A stretch of DNA of 8,077 nt, taken from assembly GCA_046715235.1 (NCBI GenBank), contig JBKJZO010000173.1, positions 1 through 8,077 of the forward strand, given 5' to 3'. Numbering within the stretch: position 1 is the stretch's first letter; each line of letters begins with the position of its first letter. A program made the translations under genes and the position numbers. Source of the DNA: JBKJZO01 sp046715235. GTDB taxonomy: Bacteria; Actinomycetota; Actinomycetes; BP-191. This document shows positions 5,872-8,077 of the stretch, one piece after another. Under the pieces are notes generated by a model. That model worked only from the letters and a program-made list of their open reading frames with translations, made no database searches and was not told the DNA's origin.

Positions 5872-6046
5872 CGATCGCAGCTTCCCTGAAGGCCGGAGGG
5901 TCCCCAGTATGCCCTCGCGGCGCAGCGGCTTTCCGTCGGCGGGCGGAATAGGAGACAATCTTGGTCAACCAGGCCGCCATGCCCGATCTTGGCGCGCCGA
6001 CGGTCACCCGCAAGCCGACACCGCGCACAGCCGAGGGGAGTCCATC
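5872..6046. promoter_or_regulatory. divergent intergenic region, crotonase / DUF3117
   Basis: These 175 nt separate two divergent starts and should hold both promoters. On the plus strand GACAAT (5954-5959) is a possible -10, with TTTCCG 18 nt upstream as a poor -35, giving a leader of about 80 nt for the DUF3117 gene. On the minus strand CATACT (5912-5907) is a possible -10 for the crotonase gene, about 35 nt before its ATG. Neither -35 is convincing. I see no gene or strong palindrome here. Confidence 0.3.
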
Positions 6047-6211
6047 ATGGCGGCGATGAAGCCGCGGACCGGAGACGGTCCGTTGGAGGTCACCAAGGAG
6101 GGCCGCGGCATTGTCATGCGCGTGCCGCTCGAAGGTGGTGGCCGGCTAGTCGTCGAGCTGACGCCGGCGGAGGCGTCCGACCTGGGCGATGCGCTCAAGG
6201 CAGTCGGCTGA
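6047..6211 (+). CDS. DUF3117 small conserved protein
   Basis: A complete 54-residue protein, MAAMKPRTGDGPLEVTKEGR followed by GIVMRVPLEGGGRLVVELTP and AEASDLGDALKAVG. It is a near-verbatim match to the DUF3117 family, which is highly conserved across actinobacteria. From memory, M. tuberculosis Rv1211 is a member and sits in the same neighbourhood as folP2. No function is established and I assign none; the protein is small, soluble and without cysteines, probably a beta-rich fold ending in a short helix. The ATG at 6047-6049 is fixed by the conserved N-terminus and by a strong GAGGGGAG 6 nt upstream. The frame is open further upstream (to 5909), but that part has no conserved sequence and lies in the promoter region. 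A strong hairpin follows 21 nt after the stop, which argues for single-gene transcription. Confidence 0.92.
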   Translation: MAAMKPRTGDGPLEVTKEGRGIVMRVPLEGGGRLVVELTPAEASDLGDALKAVG

Positions 6212-6232
6212 CCCACAGCTAGTCGTACGTCG

Positions 6233-6266
6233 GGAGGAGGCGGCGGGATCTCGCGCTGCCTCCTCC
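6233..6266 (+). terminator. hairpin terminator after DUF3117 gene
   Basis: GGAGGAGGC (6233-6241) pairs perfectly with GCCTCCTCC (6258-6266). The stem extends inward by a G-T pair and three more pairs (6242-6245 with 6254-6257), leaving an 8-nt loop, so about 13 bp in total. No T-run follows, which is common for actinobacterial terminators. It lies 21 nt after the stop codon and well before the pepA ribosome-binding site. Confidence 0.6.
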
Positions 6267-6354
6267 GTCATGCGTGCACCCAGGCCGCCAGCCCCCGGGG
6301 CCGCACCCCCTCGTGTTTTGGCAGATGGGTGCGCGGGCCTCGAGGCTGACTGCG

Positions 6355-6360
6355 TAGGAT
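6355..6360 (+). promoter_or_regulatory. candidate -10 element for pepA
   Basis: TAGGAT fits the TANNNT -10 pattern and lies 35 nt before the pepA ATG, leaving room for the AGGAGAG ribosome-binding site (6381-6387, 8 nt from the ATG). No matching -35 is present at 16-18 nt; a TTGGCA at 6318-6323 is too far away. A hairpin (6302-6308 with 6327-6333, CGCACCC/GGGTGCG) lies just upstream. Confidence 0.3.
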
Positions 6361-6395
6361 CGCCGCACGGTTCGTCGACGAGGAGAGCGGCCCGC

Positions 6396-7892
6396 ATGGC
6401 GGTTCAGGTGTCGGTCGTTGTCGGAGCCGACCTGCTCACGCGCGACGACGACGTACTCGCCGTGCCGTTGTACGCCGGCGCTGACGGTTCGGGGCCCTCG
6501 CCCGGCTCCGACGCCGAGCGGCTCGGGGCGGCTCTCGAGCTCGACCTGCCGGCGTTCCTGGAGCGCGAGAAGGCCAAAGGGGAGCCCGGCGAGTTCCACA
6601 GCCTTCCGGCGTACGGCAAGCTAGCGGCCGGCCGGGTGCTGCTGATCGGGATGGGCGAGCGCGGAACGGCCACGGCGTCGACGTACCGCAAGGTCGGCTC
6701 GGGCCTGGCGCGCCGCTCCGGCGAGGCGACCTCGATCGCCACGACGGTTTGCGCGGGCGCGGATGCCGAGGCGCGGTCGGCCTTCGCCGAGGCGATCGCG
6801 CTGGCGGCGTACACCTTCACCGGCTACAAGTCCGATCCGAAGCCGTCGACGTTGGCCCGCGTGACTGTGCTCGACAAGCGCCCCGCGAAGGGTGCCTCCG
6901 AGGCAGTTGGCCGAGCGGGCATCCGGGCCGATGCGGTGTCCCTGGCGCGCGACCTGGTCAACACGCCGAGCCTCGACAAGACACCGGAATGGCTGTCGCG
7001 CCAGGCGGAGCGCGCTGCCAAACGCGCCGGACTGGGCTTCGCGGTCACCGCCGGCGAAGTCCTTGCCGCGCAAGGGTTTGGCGGCATCGTGTCGGTGGGC
7101 GCGGGGTCGATCCGGGCACCGCGGTTGATCCAGCTCGACTACGCACCGGCCGGTGGCGCCCGGCGGCACGTCGTACTCGTCGGCAAGGGCATCACCTTCG
7201 ACTCAGGCGGCCTCTCGCTCAAAGCCAACGACGGCATGGTCACGATGAAGACCGACATGAGCGGCGGCGCGGCCGTCATCGCAACGCTCGAAGCCGTCGC
7301 GCGCCTGGGCCTGCCGGTGCGTGTCACGGGCCTGGTCGCCGCGGCCGAAAACATGATCTCCGGCTCCGCGACCCGCCCGAGCGACGTGATCAGGCAGTAC
7401 GGCGGCCGCACCGTCGAGGTGCTCAACACAGATGCTGAGGGTCGGCTCGTGCTCGCCGATGCGCTGGCGTACGCCGACGCGCAGCTCGAGCCCGACGTCG
7501 TCATCGACCTGGCGACGCTGACCGGGGCGATGCCGGTCGCGCTCGGCCGTAAATGCGCCGGGCTTTTCTCGAACGACGACCGGCTCGCGTCGGCGCTGCT
7601 GGCCGCAGGCGAGGCAGCGGGCGAGAGGCTGTGGCGGATGCCCCTGGTCGAGGATTACCGCGCCGATCTCGACAGCGACGTCGCCGACTTGCGCAACATC
7701 GGCCACGGCAAGATCCAGGGCGGCTCGATCATCGCGGCCCTGTTCTTGCGCGAGTTCGTCGGCCGCCGCTCGTGGGCGCACCTCGATATCGCCGGGCCCG
7801 CGCGCGCGGACGGCGACGACGACGAGATCACTAAGGGCGGCACCGGCTTCGGCGTACGCACGGTCCTCACCTACCTCGAAACTTTCCGCTAA
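6396..7892 (+). CDS. pepA: leucyl aminopeptidase, M17 family
   Basis: A complete 498-residue cytosolic metallo-aminopeptidase that removes N-terminal residues, preferably leucine, from peptides. Residues 1 to about 170 are the variable N-terminal domain; the rest is the catalytic domain. The M17 signature NTDAEGRL is at 344-351. All metal ligands and catalytic residues are present, at a constant offset of 14 from bovine lens enzyme numbering: Lys264, Asp269, Asp287, Asp346 and Glu348 as dinuclear metal ligands, with Lys276 and Arg350 catalytic. Key stretches are VGKGITFDSGGLSLK and MKTDMSGGA. Length is normal (about 500). The ATG at 6396-6398 is chosen because AGGAGAG stands 8 nt upstream and the family N-terminus starts there; the frame is open upstream to 6189, but that part crosses the terminator hairpin. 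It appears to be transcribed on its own. Confidence 0.95.
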   Translation: MAVQVSVVVGADLLTRDDDVLAVPLYAGADGSGPSPGSDAERLGAALELDLPAFLEREKAKGEPGEFHSLPAYGKLAAGRVLLIGMGERGTATASTYRKVGSGLARRSGEATSIATTVCAGADAEARSAFAEAIALAAYTFTGYKSDPKPSTLARVTVLDKRPAKGASEAVGRAGIRADAVSLARDLVNTPSLDKTPEWLSRQAERAAKRAGLGFAVTAGEVLAAQGFGGIVSVGAGSIRAPRLIQLDYAPAGGARRHVVLVGKGITFDSGGLSLKANDGMVTMKTDMSGGAAVIATLEAVARLGLPVRVTGLVAAAENMISGSATRPSDVIRQYGGRTVEVLNTDAEGRLVLADALAYADAQLEPDVVIDLATLTGAMPVALGRKCAGLFSNDDRLASALLAAGEAAGERLWRMPLVEDYRADLDSDVADLRNIGHGKIQGGSIIAALFLREFVGRRSWAHLDIAGPARADGDDDEITKGGTGFGVRTVLTYLETFR

Positions 7893-7902
7893 CCCCAACG
7901 GT

Positions 7903-7928
7903 GCGTCGCGAACGATGAATCGTGACGC
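7903..7928 (+). terminator. candidate pepA terminator palindrome
   Basis: GCGTC (7903-7907) and ACGAT (7912-7916) pair with ATCGT (7919-7923) and GACGC (7924-7928), giving about nine base pairs with a 4-nt bulge on the left arm and a tight loop. It lies 10 nt after the pepA stop. The bulge and absence of a T-run make this a weak call. Confidence 0.3.
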
Positions 7929-7993
7929 CGTCGACTGCGACGACGCCGCGCGTGCGCCCGACCGTGACGTGGATGGCGTCCTCTTCATGGCCC

Positions 7994-8013
7994 CGCTCCG
8001 CGGATGCGGAGCG
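7994..8013. other. 8-bp perfect hairpin with tetraloop
   Basis: CGCTCCGC (7994-8001), loop GGAT, GCGGAGCG (8006-8013). The right arm overlaps the first two bases of the second copy of the dispersed G-rich element. It could be a terminator or part of that element. Copy 1 has the C-rich 13-bp duplication in the corresponding place, not this hairpin. Confidence 0.6.
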
Positions 8014-8077
8014 TCCGACACCCGATTGCCGAATTGGGGCCGGCGCGGGCGGGCGGGCGGGGCTGATTGGGGGCCGG
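8012..8077 (+). repeat. dispersed intergenic element, copy 2, G-quadruplex motif
   Basis: CGTCCGACACCCGATTGCC (8012-8030) matches copy 1 at 17 of 19 positions. After 16 nt follow four G-tracts with single-base loops (8047-8062: GGG C GGG C GGG C GGGG), then CTGATTGGGGG. The window ends inside or just after the element, so its right boundary is not known. Confidence 0.6.

Larger units (their letters stand above)
7893..8077. other. non-coding tail after pepA
   Basis: No gene with a convincing start or ribosome-binding site is seen. Near the pepA stop there is an imperfect palindrome (7903-7928). A minus-strand frame (about 7992 to 7900) reads like a fragment of an AbiEi/DUF559-type protein but has no start and stops at 7867 inside pepA. 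Then come an 8-bp hairpin (7994-8013) and the second copy of the dispersed G-rich element. A plus-strand frame from the ATG at 7914 is open to the window end, but is not recognisable and ends in low-complexity G-rich codons. Confidence 0.5.

Noticed and set aside
5872..5958. In-frame 29-residue extension of the crotonase gene
   Set aside because: Crotonases begin just before the TITFNRPD strand; the extension lies in the divergent promoter region and has no supporting family sequence.
5909..6046. 46-codon upstream extension of the DUF3117 frame
   Set aside because: The conserved family begins at MAAMKPRTGDGPL with a strong GAGGGGAG site before it; the upstream part is unconserved and rich in Gly/Arg/Ser.
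6189..6395. In-frame extension upstream of the pepA ATG
   Set aside because: It overlaps the end of the DUF3117 gene and the terminator hairpin, and does not resemble an M17 N-terminus; the ATG at 6396 has AGGAGAG 8 nt upstream.
7203..8021. A 272-codon minus-strand open frame antisense to pepA
   Set aside because: It is antisense to the most conserved part of pepA, including the NTDAEGRL region, and its composition is that expected of a shadow frame.
1..8077. CRISPR arrays, tRNA/rRNA genes, transposases, integrases
   Set aside because: Reading both strands shows no regularly spaced repeats, no tRNA cloverleaf signatures and no recognisable mobile-element proteins.

Overview
The window reads as a piece of a high-GC actinobacterial chromosome. 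Codon third positions are overwhelmingly G or C, most starts have purine-rich ribosome-binding sites, and several gene families are actinobacterial hallmarks: a FolP2-type dihydropteroate synthase homologue, a membrane-anchored DivIVA-domain protein, the 54-residue DUF3117 protein, and an NAD(P)-binding/DUF2867 fusion. The species cannot be named from sequence alone. From memory, Mycobacterium tuberculosis has a comparable block (folP2 Rv1207, gpgS Rv1208, Rv1209, tagA Rv1210, Rv1211). This window looks like a rearranged relative of it that lacks gpgS and tagA. Everything recognised is housekeeping or metabolic. I see no phage, transposon, CRISPR array or RNA gene.

Layout. (1) 1-705, plus: C-terminal three quarters of an EamA/DMT-family transporter, cut by the window edge. 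(2) 730-2926, minus: a tight three-gene unit transcribed as SDR/DUF2867 oxidoreductase, then an A-type iron-sulfur carrier (IscA/HesB-like), then a thioredoxin-fold [2Fe-2S] ferredoxin, with gaps of 7 and 15 nt. (3) 3012-3875, minus: a FolP2-like protein whose pABA/pterin loop has lost the Thr-Arg pair of true dihydropteroate synthases. (4) 3876-4019: a short divergent intergenic region with opposite C-rich and G-rich arms. (5) 4020-5070, plus: DivIVA-domain membrane protein, an overlapping SRPBCC protein, then a broken DinB/DUF664 gene. (6) 5083-5871, minus: enoyl-CoA hydratase/isomerase, convergent with the previous group. (7) 6047-6211, plus: DUF3117 protein, followed by a strong hairpin. 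(8) 6396-7892, plus: complete M17 leucyl aminopeptidase. (9) 7893-8077: non-coding tail.

The most unusual signal is non-coding. A 19-nt sequence at 3950-3968 recurs at 8012-8030 with 17 of 19 bases identical. In both places it is followed, after exactly 16 nt, by a run of four G-tracts and then by GATTGGG. This looks like two copies of a dispersed intergenic element of about 60 nt with G-quadruplex potential. Other points of interest are the in-operon DinB remnant, the altered FolP2 active-site loop, and a 12-bp tandem repeat that gives the DivIVA-domain protein a GEQL tail. I found no convincing new multi-gene system. The iron-sulfur/SDR unit is the best candidate for a functional partnership, and that is inferred from gene order only.
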